Part shown: positions 50,883-59,173 of the stretch, piece by piece
Layout of the letters: each line of letters starts with the position of its first letter
How positions within the stretch are numbered: the stretch's first letter is position 1
Source of the DNA: Ruminococcaceae bacterium UBA1405
Lineage (GTDB): Bacteria; Bacillota; Clostridia; Oscillospirales; Ruminococcaceae
Length of the DNA: 64,000 nt
Assembly: GCA_002305685.1 (NCBI GenBank)
Contig: DBQB01000024.1
Span: 1-64,000, forward strand
Reading direction: 5' to 3'
Program-made: the position numbers and the translations under genes
Notes under the pieces: generated by a model
What the model saw: the letters and a program-made list of their open reading frames with translations, nothing else
What the model was told of the DNA's origin: nothing
Database searches by the model: none

Positions 50883-51914
50883 TCAACAGTTTTCTGCAAT
50901 GCGGTAGAGCAGCATCTCGGTATCCTCCCAACCCAAACAGGGATCGGTGATGGATTTTCCGTAAATGCGCTCGGCGCCGATGGGCTGGTTTCCTTCTACC
51001 AGATAGCTCTCGATCATTACGCCCTTGATGAGTTTTCTCAGTTCCGGATTGTGTTTGCGGCTGTGCAGCACCTCACTGACAATGCGGATCTGCTCCCGAT
51101 GCTTCTTGTTGGAATTAGAGTGGTTGACATCCACAATCACAGCCGGATTTTTTAAGCTGCGCTGTTGATACATCTCCCACAAGCGGATCAGGTCCTCATA
51201 GTGGTAGTTGGGAACACAGGTGCCGTATTTGTCCACACCGCCCCGCAAAATCGCATGAGCCAGTTCATTTCCATCGGTGGTCACATCGTTGCCGCGATAA
51301 ATAAAATTATGGGAATGCTGGGCAGCAACAATGGAGTTGAGCATCACCGACAGATCTCCGCTGGTAGGATTCTTCATCCCTACCGGGATATCCATTCCGC
51401 TGGCGGTGAGACGGTGCTGCTGATTCTCCACCGAACGGGCCCCCACTGCCTCATAGGAGAGCAGATCGTCCAGATAACTGCGGTTTTCCGGATACAGCAT
51501 CTCATCAGCACAGGTCAGCCCGCTCTCCGTGATGGCGTGAATATGCAGATTGCGTATGGCAATGATGCCAGCCAGAAGGTTAGGCGCTTTGTCCGGCTCC
51601 GGCTGATGCAGCATCCCCTTGTATCCCTCGCCGGTGGTGCGGGGCTTATTGGTATAAATCCGGGGGATAATCATCAGACGATCCTTCAGTTTTTCGTTTA
51701 CCTTGGCCAGACGAGAAACATAATCCAACACCGAATCCTCGTGATCGGCGGAACAGGGTCCCACCAGCACCACAAATTTATCACAGGCACCGGTAAAAAT
51801 TTCACGAATTTCCCGATCTCGCTGTGCTTTCAGCTGAACAATCTCCTTAGGAAGGGGATGTTCCGCTTTGAGATCCGAGGGCAGCGGAAGCTGCGCGTTC
51901 ATTTTCATAGACAT
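50883..51914 (-). CDS. aroF: 3-Deoxy-7-phosphoheptulonate synthase (class I DAHP synthase)
   Basis: A 343-residue type I-alpha DAHP synthase, first step of the shikimate pathway (PEP + erythrose 4-phosphate). FVVLVGPCSADHEDSV, RIYTNKPRTTGEGYKG, GARSVENQQHR and VDVNHSNSNKKHREQ carry the PEP, E4P and metal residues. No chorismate mutase domain is fused. It is of the AroF/G/H type with the N-terminal regulatory extension, so feedback inhibition by an aromatic amino acid is expected. No other aro genes are nearby. Confidence 0.93.
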   Translation of the reverse strand: MSMKMNAQLPLPSDLKAEHPLPKEIVQLKAQRDREIREIFTGACDKFVVLVGPCSADHEDSVLDYVSRLAKVNEKLKDRLMIIPRIYTNKPRTTGEGYKGMLHQPEPDKAPNLLAGIIAIRNLHIHAITESGLTCADEMLYPENRSYLDDLLSYEAVGARSVENQQHRLTASGMDIPVGMKNPTSGDLSVMLNSIVAAQHSHNFIYRGNDVTTDGNELAHAILRGGVDKYGTCVPNYHYEDLIRLWEMYQQRSLKNPAVIVDVNHSNSNKKHREQIRIVSEVLHSRKHNPELRKLIKGVMIESYLVEGNQPIGAERIYGKSITDPCLGWEDTEMLLYRIAENC

Positions 51915-52003
51915 TTTGGTTGATTCCTTTCCTGCGGCGGATATAAATGCGGCGCTGCGCTTTTCCGCGAGATTTTACATAAACAAACTGCCCGGCGGCA
52001 AAA

Positions 52004-52492
52004 TCATTTCACAATTCTCTGATAGGCAATTCGAGGACTTCCATCCTTCACAAAGATCTGCCCGCAACGGACAAAACCGTTTCTCTCAATGACGCGCTGC
52101 ATTACCTTGTTGTCGTTATGGGTATCGATACGAATGTTGGGATAATGCTGAAAACACCATCCAAAACAAAAGTCCCCAATCCCTTTGACACTGCCAGAGC
52201 TGGCCATACGGTGGATGGTGTGATAGGGAGCGTCGCTGAGCCATTGTCCCTGATAGATCTTGGCATAGGTGGGTTCCTCCCCACCGATGAGCATAAAAAC
52301 GCCCTCAATTTTTCCGTCAACGATGCACAGATGACAAACCCCTTGCTGTATCTCCTGTTCCACCAACTCCCGCCGGGGATATCCATCCACCCACTGGGTG
52401 GGGTTTCCGGTGCGGTCCATAAAGAGCTTGGCGGCGCGATATATTTCCATAATACGGTCCAGGTCCGCCGGCTGTGCCTTTCTGATTTCCAT
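52004..52492 (-). CDS. GNAT-family N-acetyltransferase
   Basis: A 162-residue acetyltransferase with MEIRKAQPADLDRIMEIYRAAKLFMDR at the start and the acetyl-CoA loop region around MASSGSVKGIGDFCF. The later stretch IRIDTHNDNKVMQRVIERNGFVRCGQI is the typical GNAT C-terminus. The ATG at 52492 follows GGAGGAGCATACC. It has its own promoter. The substrate (small molecule or protein amine) is unknown. Confidence 0.88.
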   Translation of the reverse strand: MEIRKAQPADLDRIMEIYRAAKLFMDRTGNPTQWVDGYPRRELVEQEIQQGVCHLCIVDGKIEGVFMLIGGEEPTYAKIYQGQWLSDAPYHTIHRMASSGSVKGIGDFCFGWCFQHYPNIRIDTHNDNKVMQRVIERNGFVRCGQIFVKDGSPRIAYQRIVK

Positions 52493-52573
52493 GGTATGCT
52501 CCTCCGATACCGTAAAATCCGATTTCCTGTCGAGCTGGATATTGGGTGGTCCGTTTTTCGGACATCCGAAACT

Positions 52574-52602
52574 ATTATACAAAATATTAGGAGTGATTGC
52601 AA
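52574..52602 (-). promoter_or_regulatory. Promoter of the GNAT gene
   Basis: TTGCAA (52597-52602), a 17-base spacer and TATAAT (52574-52579). Confidence 0.8.
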
Positions 52603-52713
52603 TCTTTGGCCGTTTTCCAGATCAAACTTCATGGCCGAATTTGCTGAAAAAATGCCGGGATCATAAAGCGAATCCGACTATCCTGGTACCGGCAGCTTGC
52701 ATCTTACAAAAAA

Positions 52714-52742
52714 GGCCTCCGTGTACACAATACACAGAGGCC
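52714..52742 (-). terminator. Terminator of the serine hydrolase gene
   Basis: A 12-bp stem with one mismatch followed on the minus strand by TTTTTTG, about 30 bases after the stop at 52771. Confidence 0.8.
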
Positions 52743-52770
52743 GGCAGAATCATAACCGTGCGAAAAAACA

Positions 52771-54240
52771 TCAGAGACGTTTGCCGTTGGCGCTGCCCTG
52801 GTACTCATCCAGAAACGCCTCGGCAGTTTTGACCATGGTCAGGCTGAGCAGGTTATCCCGGAAGCTGAAGACCATATCCAGAATTCCAAAATACTTGTCG
52901 ATGATCTGTACCTTCACATGGAGCTTTTGCGGTTCAGTCCAGGCGGCCGACGCCGCACACCGATAGGTATGTCCCGGCTCCGGGACAGTGGCAATCAGAT
53001 CGGAATACCCCTCCTGCGGGAACTGCTGAAAAACATTGTGGCCAAAACCAAAACGGATTGTCTTTTCCCCTTGGGCATTGTGATACGAAATCTCTCCCAT
53101 ATCCCCCAAAAAATGAAACTTCAGCCGGCTAATCCCCATGGGATTTTCCTCCAACTGATAGACGGCGTCGCTAAATGTCTGGGCAAAGGGGCTGGAAACA
53201 TCTCCGGGATACCAGTACAGCTTACGGGAGGCACAGTACTGTTCCAGCTCCTGGGCCGCCTCCCCATCCTGCGCAAGAGGCTCCCCCAACTGCTCCACAA
53301 TATCCCGATAAAGGGTATGGTAAAGTATCTGGCGGGAACCGCTGTTGCCCTGGTTATCCGAATTGATGATAAAGATAAAATCGGTTTTGGGATCGCAGAT
53401 GGCAAACTGATCGCCCATTCCCACAAAAGCAAAGCCGTCCCGGGGCGCCTTCCAAATCTGGTATCCGTATCCGTAATCCCCATAGCTGACAAATCCGCAA
53501 GCGCTGTTGTCCACCTGGCGGGCAGTGGCTTCCCGCAGATAATCTTCCTTCATATAACGTATCCCGTCCCAGGTCCCCCCGTTCATCACAAAACGGGCAA
53601 AGCACAAAAGATCCCGGGCGGTGCACATAACACCGGAATCGCCGAAGGAATATCCTCCCGGCGCTTTTAGGCAGTATGCGTTGGGGGAGAAACCGGTTTT
53701 CAGCAGAAAACGCTCCTTCATAAACTCCAGAAACGGTTTTCCGGTAATCTTCTCCACAATGGCGCAAAGCATATAGGAGCCGGGGCTGTCATACCGGAAA
53801 AGGGTCCCCGCGTTGCGGTCCGCTGCCATCTGAAAATAAACCTGGGTGCGGTCCTGGGTACCGCTGTAAAACCAATTGATGTTGTCGCTCATACAGGTTT
53901 CCATCGTCAGCATCTGACGGATGGTCATCGCTTCCAGCTTTTCGTTGCGGTACTGGTTTTGGGAATCGGGGAAAAAGTCCACCAGCCGGTCCTCCAGCGA
54001 AAGTTTTCCGTCCTCCACCAGCAGTCCAACCGCCACCGAGACAAAACTTTTGGAGACGGAATACATACGGTGCTGAAAATCCGGATGAAACGGTGCATAG
54101 TAGCACTCAGCAAAAATTTTGTTCCCTCTGGCCATCAGGATGCTGTGGGTACAATGATGGTACTGCTCCAGCGTGCGGATAAAACCAAGGACGGCTTTGG
54201 AAGAGATGCCGGCTTCTTCGGGCGTAATCTTTTCAAACAT
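52771..54240 (-). CDS. Serine hydrolase of the beta-lactamase / AmpC-EstB type
   Basis: A 489-residue cytoplasmic protein with no signal peptide. The serine beta-lactamase-type catalytic motif is MYSVSKSFVSVAVG (S-x-x-K = SVSK, about residues 61-64). The YxN-like tyrosine is probably YDSPGSYMLC. GYGYQIWKAP and FVGMGDQFA follow, and then a ~120-residue C-terminal beta domain. Such proteins are esterases or D-amino-acid-acting peptidases, rarely true beta-lactamases. The ATG at 54240 follows GAGGTGAAAGCT. It is monocistronic. Confidence 0.85.
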   Translation of the reverse strand: MFEKITPEEAGISSKAVLGFIRTLEQYHHCTHSILMARGNKIFAECYYAPFHPDFQHRMYSVSKSFVSVAVGLLVEDGKLSLEDRLVDFFPDSQNQYRNEKLEAMTIRQMLTMETCMSDNINWFYSGTQDRTQVYFQMAADRNAGTLFRYDSPGSYMLCAIVEKITGKPFLEFMKERFLLKTGFSPNAYCLKAPGGYSFGDSGVMCTARDLLCFARFVMNGGTWDGIRYMKEDYLREATARQVDNSACGFVSYGDYGYGYQIWKAPRDGFAFVGMGDQFAICDPKTDFIFIINSDNQGNSGSRQILYHTLYRDIVEQLGEPLAQDGEAAQELEQYCASRKLYWYPGDVSSPFAQTFSDAVYQLEENPMGISRLKFHFLGDMGEISYHNAQGEKTIRFGFGHNVFQQFPQEGYSDLIATVPEPGHTYRCAASAAWTEPQKLHVKVQIIDKYFGILDMVFSFRDNLLSLTMVKTAEAFLDEYQGSANGKRL

Positions 54241-54429
54241 AGCTTTCACCTCATAAACGATTTGGTTGGATGATGTGGGATATCGTTGCTTACAATGCCC
54301 TGGGCAAACAAAAATCTGCATAACATTCTATCCACAAGTATAGCAGATTTTGTTGTAAATTGCGATAAAAAATCCAAAAATTAGAGATGTGCGGCAACAG
54401 AAACGGAAGGCTCTTTTCCTTTGCAGGGA

Positions 54430-54458
54430 TTGTTTTTCCATTATGCATTTGGTATAAT
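54430..54458 (+). promoter_or_regulatory. Promoter of icd
   Basis: TTGTTT (54430-54435), a 17-base spacer and TATAAT (54453-54458). The leader to the ATG is about 230 bases; a 55-codon frame inside it has no ribosome site, and no known riboswitch is recognised. Confidence 0.7.
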
Positions 54459-54697
54459 GTGAGCACAGTAAAAATCCCTCTGCAAAAATGGCTGCGGTGT
54501 GGAAAAAGCGGCAAAACGCGCCGCATTTCCCTTTCTCCCGGTATACAGCAGCCGCATCACGCCGGCGCCCGGACAAAAAAATACAATCGTCACGCCGGAC
54601 AGCTGCTGGCAGCTGTTGGCACCAAAGATATGATCCTGCAAAATCCCACCGCTAAGCCTTCAATTTTGTTTTACTTTAACAGCAAAGGATGGTCAAG

Positions 54698-55912
54698 ATG
54701 GAGAAGATCAAAATGCCTACTCCCCTGGTGGAGATGGACGGAGACGAGATGACCCGCATCATCTGGCAACAGATCAAGGATGAACTGCTGATTCCATTTG
54801 TAGAACTGAACACCGAATACTACGATCTGGGACTGCCCAACCGGGATAAAACCCAGGATCAGGTGACGGTGGACGCCGCCAACGCCAACAAAAAATACGG
54901 CGTTTCGGTCAAGTGCGCCACCATCACCCCCAATGGCCAACGGATGGAGGAATATCAGCTGCACAAAATGTGGAAAAGCCCCAACGGTACCATCCGTGCC
55001 ATCCTGGACGGCACAGTATTCCGTACCCCCATCCAGATCGATTCCATCAAGCCGGTGGTAAAAAACTGGAAGAAACCTATCACCATCGCCCGGCACGCCT
55101 TCGGGGATATCTATAAAGCCACCGAATACCGGGTTCCCGGAAAAGGAAAAGCGGAACTGCTCTTTACCGGAGAAAACGGCGAGAGTTTCCGGGAAACCAT
55201 CTACGATTTTGAAGGGCCTGGCGTACTTCAGGGGTCCTTTAACAAGGATGATTCCATCATCTCCTTTGCCCACGCCTGCTTCCAGTATGCGCTGCATCTG
55301 CGGCAGGATCTGTGGTTCTCCGCCAAGGACACCATCTCCAAACAGTATGACCACACCTTTAAGGATATCTTCCAGCAGATTTACGACGAATGCTACAAAG
55401 AGCAGTTTGAGGCGGCGGGGATTTCCTATTTCTATACGCTGATTGACGATGCGGTGGCACGGGTTATCCGCAGCGAGGGCGGTTTTATCTGGGCGTGCAA
55501 AAACTACGATGGAGATGTGATGAGCGATATGCTCTCCACCGCTTTTGGTTCCCTGGCGATGATGACCAGCGTTCTGGTCAGCCCGGACGGAAACTATGAG
55601 TATGAGGCAGCGCACGGCACCGTCACCCGGCATTATTACCGCTATCTCAAGGGGGAAAAGACCTCCACCAACCCGGTAGCCACTATCTTTGCCTGGAGCG
55701 GCGCGCTGCGCAAGCGGGGTGAACTGGACGGCTCCCAGCCGCTGATGGATTTTGCCGATAAACTGGAGCAGGCCACCTTCCAAACCCTCAACGACGGCAT
55801 CATGACCGGCGATCTGTGCGGACTTTGCGAGGGCATTACCCCCAAAAAGGCCACCACCGAGGAATTTATCCATGAGATTCGCCTGCGGCTGGAAAAGCTG
55901 ATGGCACAGTAA
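54698..55912 (+). CDS. icd: NADP-dependent isocitrate dehydrogenase
   Basis: A 404-residue enzyme of the eukaryotic-like homodimeric NADP-IDH class. MDGDEMTRIIWQ (about 12-23), KSPNGTIRAILDGTVFR, AYDNYDGD-type metal motif (WACKNYDGDVMSDMLSTAFGSLAMMTSV) and AAHGTVTRHYY with the NADP residues are present. It oxidatively decarboxylates isocitrate to 2-oxoglutarate. The ATG at 54698 is preferred because AAAGG lies nine bases upstream; the in-frame ATG at 54689 overlaps the ribosome site. It likely serves glutamate synthesis in an incomplete TCA cycle. Confidence 0.93.
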   Translation: MEKIKMPTPLVEMDGDEMTRIIWQQIKDELLIPFVELNTEYYDLGLPNRDKTQDQVTVDAANANKKYGVSVKCATITPNGQRMEEYQLHKMWKSPNGTIRAILDGTVFRTPIQIDSIKPVVKNWKKPITIARHAFGDIYKATEYRVPGKGKAELLFTGENGESFRETIYDFEGPGVLQGSFNKDDSIISFAHACFQYALHLRQDLWFSAKDTISKQYDHTFKDIFQQIYDECYKEQFEAAGISYFYTLIDDAVARVIRSEGGFIWACKNYDGDVMSDMLSTAFGSLAMMTSVLVSPDGNYEYEAAHGTVTRHYYRYLKGEKTSTNPVATIFAWSGALRKRGELDGSQPLMDFADKLEQATFQTLNDGIMTGDLCGLCEGITPKKATTEEFIHEIRLRLEKLMAQ

Positions 55913-55941
55913 TCTCTGTTTGCTACAAACAAAACGAACAT

Positions 55942-55977
55942 AAGGGATGCAGCGTAATTTACACCGCTGCATCCCTT
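55942..55977 (+). terminator. Terminator of icd
   Basis: A 13-bp perfect stem (aagggatgcagcg/cgctgcatccctt) followed by a T run. Confidence 0.9.
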
Positions 55978-56049
55978 TTTCTTACTATTTTGGCGCTTCC
56001 TATATGAATCACCGATCCAAACAAAAGTATCCAGCCGCCCTGGCACGTC

Positions 56050-56078
56050 TTGTCCTTCTAAAGAAAAACTGATATAAT
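56050..56078 (+). promoter_or_regulatory. Promoter of the TetM-like fusion gene
   Basis: TTGTCC (56050-56055), a 17-base spacer and TATAAT (56073-56078), about 115 bases before the terminator-bearing leader ends at the ATG. Confidence 0.7.
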
Positions 56079-56120
56079 TGTTTTGTTATGGCACCGATTC
56101 AAAGGCCTTGAAAGTATCGT

Positions 56121-56150
56121 CTGTCCGCCTGTTTTTGCGGACAGCTTTTT
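56121..56150 (+). terminator. Attenuator-like terminator in the leader of the TetM-like fusion gene
   Basis: CTGTCCGC (56121-56128) pairs perfectly with GCGGACAG (56137-56144) and is followed by CTTTTT, between the promoter and the start codon. A second hairpin (CGGCGC/GCGCCG, 56156-56170) follows just before the GGAAGGA ribosome site. A terminator placed here suggests control by read-through, as reported for tet(M) leaders. Confidence 0.6.
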
Positions 56151-56198
56151 CATTCCGGCGCTTTGCGCCGAGAACCTAACGGAAGGAACCGACCCGTC

Positions 56199-58730
56199 AT
56201 GAAACGAACTGTTATCGGCATTCTGGCCCATGTAGACGCGGGAAAAACCACCCTGTCCGAGGCGATGCTCTACTGCTCCGGAACCATCCGTTCGCTGGGA
56301 CGGGTGGATCATGGGGACGCTTTTCTGGATACCTTTACGCTGGAACGGCAGCGAGGCATCACCATCTTTTCCAAACAGGCACTGCTGCGTCTGCCTCAGA
56401 TGGAGGCAACGCTGCTGGATACTCCCGGCCACGTAGATTTTTCCGCCGAGATGGAACGCACGCTGGACGTGCTGGACTGCGCCATCCTGGTAGTCAGCGG
56501 TCCGGCCGGCGTACAGAGCCACACCGTGACGGTGTGGAAGCTGCTGCGCCAGCGCCATATTCCTACCTTTCTGTTTATCAATAAAATGGATCTGCCCGGC
56601 GCCGACAAACAGACGGTGCTGGAGGATCTTCACAAATCCCTTGGGGAAGGGTTTGCGGATTTTTCCGATCCCGATCCGGAATCCATAGCCCTTTGCGATG
56701 AAACCCTGTTGGAGGAACTGCTGGAAACCGGACAACTTTCACCGCAGTCGCTGGCCCGCTCCATTGCCGGATGCCGTCTCTTTCCCTGCTGGTTCGGGGC
56801 AGCGCTGAAGCTGGAAGGGGTGGAAGCGTTTTTACAGGGTCTGGAACAGTTTGCCCCCGAAACCAAACCCAAAGAAACCTTCGCCGCCAAGGTCTTTAAG
56901 ATCTCCCGGGACGAACAGGGAGTCCGCCTGACCCACCTGAAGGTCACCGGTGGGGTGCTAAAGGTGCGGGATACCCTAAGCGGCAGCGATTGGAGCGAAA
57001 AGGTAACCCAGCTGAGAAGCTATTCCGGAGCAAAATTCCGGGCTGTGGAGGAGGCCTACCCCGGGGATGTGGTGGCGGCGGTGGGTCTTACCCGCACCGC
57101 GCCGGGACAAGGACTGGGCGCGGAGAGCGAGGGGGAGGTGCCGGTGCTGGAACCGGTACTCAACTACAGCGTCCAGCTGCCCCAAGGGTACGATCTTCAC
57201 AAAGCGCTGGCGCAGCTGCGCCAGCTGGAGGAGGAGGAACCCCAGCTGCACGTGGACTGGAACCAGCATCTGCAGGAACTTCGCGTCCAATTGATGGGCC
57301 CCATCCAGCTGGAAATTCTCCACCAGCTGCTGCTGGACCGGTTCGGGCTGGAGGTATCCTTCGGCCATGGCAGCATCCTTTACCGGGAAACCATCGCCGA
57401 GGCGGTGGAAGGAGTGGGACATTACGAGCCTCTTCGCCACTATGCGGAGGTGCATCTGCTGCTGGAACCGGGAGAACGGGGCAGCGGGCTGCACATCGCC
57501 ACCGAATGTTCCGAGGACCAGCTGGAACGAAACTGGCAGCGGCTGATCCTCACCCATCTGATGGAAAAGCAGCATCTGGGAGTACTCACCGGCTCCCCCA
57601 TCACCGACATGACCATCACGCTGATGTCAGGACGCGCCCATCTCAAGCACACCGAGGGGGGAGATTTCCGTCAGGCCACCTACCGGGCGGTGCGGCAGGG
57701 ACTGATGCAGGCAAAATCCATCCTGCTGGAACCCTGGTATGATTTTCGTCTGGAACTGCCCCAGTCCAGCGTGGGACGGGCGCTGACCGATTTGCAGCGG
57801 ATGAGCGCCCAGTATCAGCCTCCTGAAATTTTAGGGGACACCACCGTCATCACCGGCGCGGCGCCGGTAGCGGTGATGCAGGACTATCCCCAGGAGGTCA
57901 CCGCCTACACCCGGGGACTGGGGCGGTTCTCCTGTTCCCTCAAGGGATATGCTCCCTGCGCCAATCAGGAGCAGGTGGTGCAGGAGATCGGCTACCGCCC
58001 CGAAAGCGATCTGGACAACTCTCCCGACAGCATCTTTTGCAGCCACGGGGCAGGGTTCCCGGTCAAATGGTCCGACGTCCCCAAATATATGCATCTGCCC
58101 AGTGTGCTGGAGCCGGCGAAGGCAGAAAAGCCTTTGCAGGAGATGGCCGCCCGGTATCAGGCTATGATCGCCACCGACAAGGAGCTGATGGCCATCTTCG
58201 AGCGGACCTATGGCCCCATCAAGCGGGATAAGGTCCACGCCCTTCACACCAAGACCCCTCAGGTCACCTATGGCTATAAGAGCGCTCCCCGCCCCACCGG
58301 GCCGGAATATCTGCTGGTGGATGGATACAACATCATCTTTGCCTGGGATGAACTCAAGGAGCTGGCCAAGGACAATCTGGACACCGCCCGCACCCAGCTG
58401 ATCCACCGGCTGCGCAACTACCAGGGATTTCGCCAGTGTAAGGTGATTGTGGTGTTCGACGCCTACAAGGTCAAGGGAAACCCCGGTTCGGTGGAGCGGT
58501 ATGGCGGGCTTTCGGTGGTGTATACCAAGGAAGCGGAGATCGCGGATGTATACATCGAACGGGTTTCCAATGAGCTGAGCAAAAACCATCGGGTCCGGGT
58601 GGCTACCTCCGACGGACTGGAGCAGGTCATCATCCTGGGGCATGGCGCGTTGCGGGTATCCGCCTCCACCTTCCATGAGGAGGTATTGACCGTAGAAAAC
58701 GCCATCCGGAAATATCTGGTGCAGCGGTAG
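56199..58730 (+). CDS. TetM/EF-G-like ribosome GTPase fused to a NYN (YacP/Rae1-type) nuclease domain
   Basis: An 843-residue protein, about 200 longer than Tet(M). The G domain is complete: AHVDAGKTT (10-18), RGITI (52-56), DTPGH (74-78) and NKMD (128-131). EF-G-like domains II to V follow to about residue 690. Where Tet(M) has the SPVS loop that reaches the drug site, this protein has AHLKHTEGGDFR. Residues ~701-843 form a NYN domain: LLVDGYNIIFAWDEL, VIVVFDAYKVKG, EIADVYIERVSNEL and VATSDGLEQVIIL, with the expected acidic residues. YacP/Rae1 is known to cut mRNA in the ribosomal A site. The start ATG follows ACGGAAGGAACCGACCCGTC. A ribosome-directed, GTP-driven mRNA nuclease is inferred; tetracycline protection is the alternative. 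Confidence 0.9.
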   Translation: MKRTVIGILAHVDAGKTTLSEAMLYCSGTIRSLGRVDHGDAFLDTFTLERQRGITIFSKQALLRLPQMEATLLDTPGHVDFSAEMERTLDVLDCAILVVSGPAGVQSHTVTVWKLLRQRHIPTFLFINKMDLPGADKQTVLEDLHKSLGEGFADFSDPDPESIALCDETLLEELLETGQLSPQSLARSIAGCRLFPCWFGAALKLEGVEAFLQGLEQFAPETKPKETFAAKVFKISRDEQGVRLTHLKVTGGVLKVRDTLSGSDWSEKVTQLRSYSGAKFRAVEEAYPGDVVAAVGLTRTAPGQGLGAESEGEVPVLEPVLNYSVQLPQGYDLHKALAQLRQLEEEEPQLHVDWNQHLQELRVQLMGPIQLEILHQLLLDRFGLEVSFGHGSILYRETIAEAVEGVGHYEPLRHYAEVHLLLEPGERGSGLHIATECSEDQLERNWQRLILTHLMEKQHLGVLTGSPITDMTITLMSGRAHLKHTEGGDFRQATYRAVRQGLMQAKSILLEPWYDFRLELPQSSVGRALTDLQRMSAQYQPPEILGDTTVITGAAPVAVMQDYPQEVTAYTRGLGRFSCSLKGYAPCANQEQVVQEIGYRPESDLDNSPDSIFCSHGAGFPVKWSDVPKYMHLPSVLEPAKAEKPLQEMAARYQAMIATDKELMAIFERTYGPIKRDKVHALHTKTPQVTYGYKSAPRPTGPEYLLVDGYNIIFAWDELKELAKDNLDTARTQLIHRLRNYQGFRQCKVIVVFDAYKVKGNPGSVERYGGLSVVYTKEAEIADVYIERVSNELSKNHRVRVATSDGLEQVIILGHGALRVSASTFHEEVLTVENAIRKYLVQR

Positions 58731-58793
58731 CTCCCCTTTCTCCCCTCCCTTTGGCAAAATTCACCGGCAAAACAAAATTCCCCTTAAAATCCG

Positions 58794-58822
58794 TTGACAG
58801 AACCGGCTTTGCCGACTATAAT
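58794..58822 (+). promoter_or_regulatory. Promoter of alaS
   Basis: A perfect consensus: TTGACA (58794-58799), a 17-base spacer and TATAAT (58817-58822). Confidence 0.9.
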
Positions 58823-58829
58823 AATGCTG

Positions 58830-59098
58830 TCTGCCGGTCAACCGGCAATTCATCGCCAAAAAGGCTTTGACGGGGAAATAAGAACCGCTTTCTTCCCACA
58901 GAGAGGGAACCGTTTGCTGTGAGGTTTCCGGTGGAAACGGTTTGTGCCGTCCTCTGAGCCGTGTGGCCAATTCCACACCGTAACATCTGCGTTAAAGATG
59001 TGCAAGGCACAGAAATATTTTTTCTGTGCGAAATTGGGTGGTACCACGAGCAACCGGGAAGTCCGGCCTTCGTCCCATGTTTTGGACGGGGGCCTTTT
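58830..59098 (+). promoter_or_regulatory. T-box leader (alanine)
   Basis: The antiterminator T-box core GGGTGGTACCACG is at 59036-59048, preceded by a stem III hairpin (GCACAGAAA with TTTCTGTGC) and followed by the terminator GGCCTTCGTCC/GGACGGGGGCC (59065-59075 with 59084-59094) plus TTTT. In Stem I the GCC at 58946-58948, followed by G, is the likely specifier codon. Uncharged tRNA-Ala would stabilise the antiterminator and let transcription enter alaS; tRNA-Ala(GGC) in this window matches GCC. Confidence 0.9.
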
Positions 59099-59173
59099 CT
59101 ATTTTCCGGCAAAATCCCTTTGGCGGTGCATCTGACATCTGATCCGTATACAATAGAAAGGACGAAACGATAT

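Noticed and set aside
54488..54655. A 55-codon frame in the icd leader
   Set aside because: No ribosome site precedes the ATG and the arginine-rich product looks like chance translation.
56199..58730. A plain tetracycline-resistance gene of the tet(M)/tet(W) class
   Set aside because: The extra NYN domain and the missing SPVS loop make an ordinary tet gene unlikely; the codon use also looks native.
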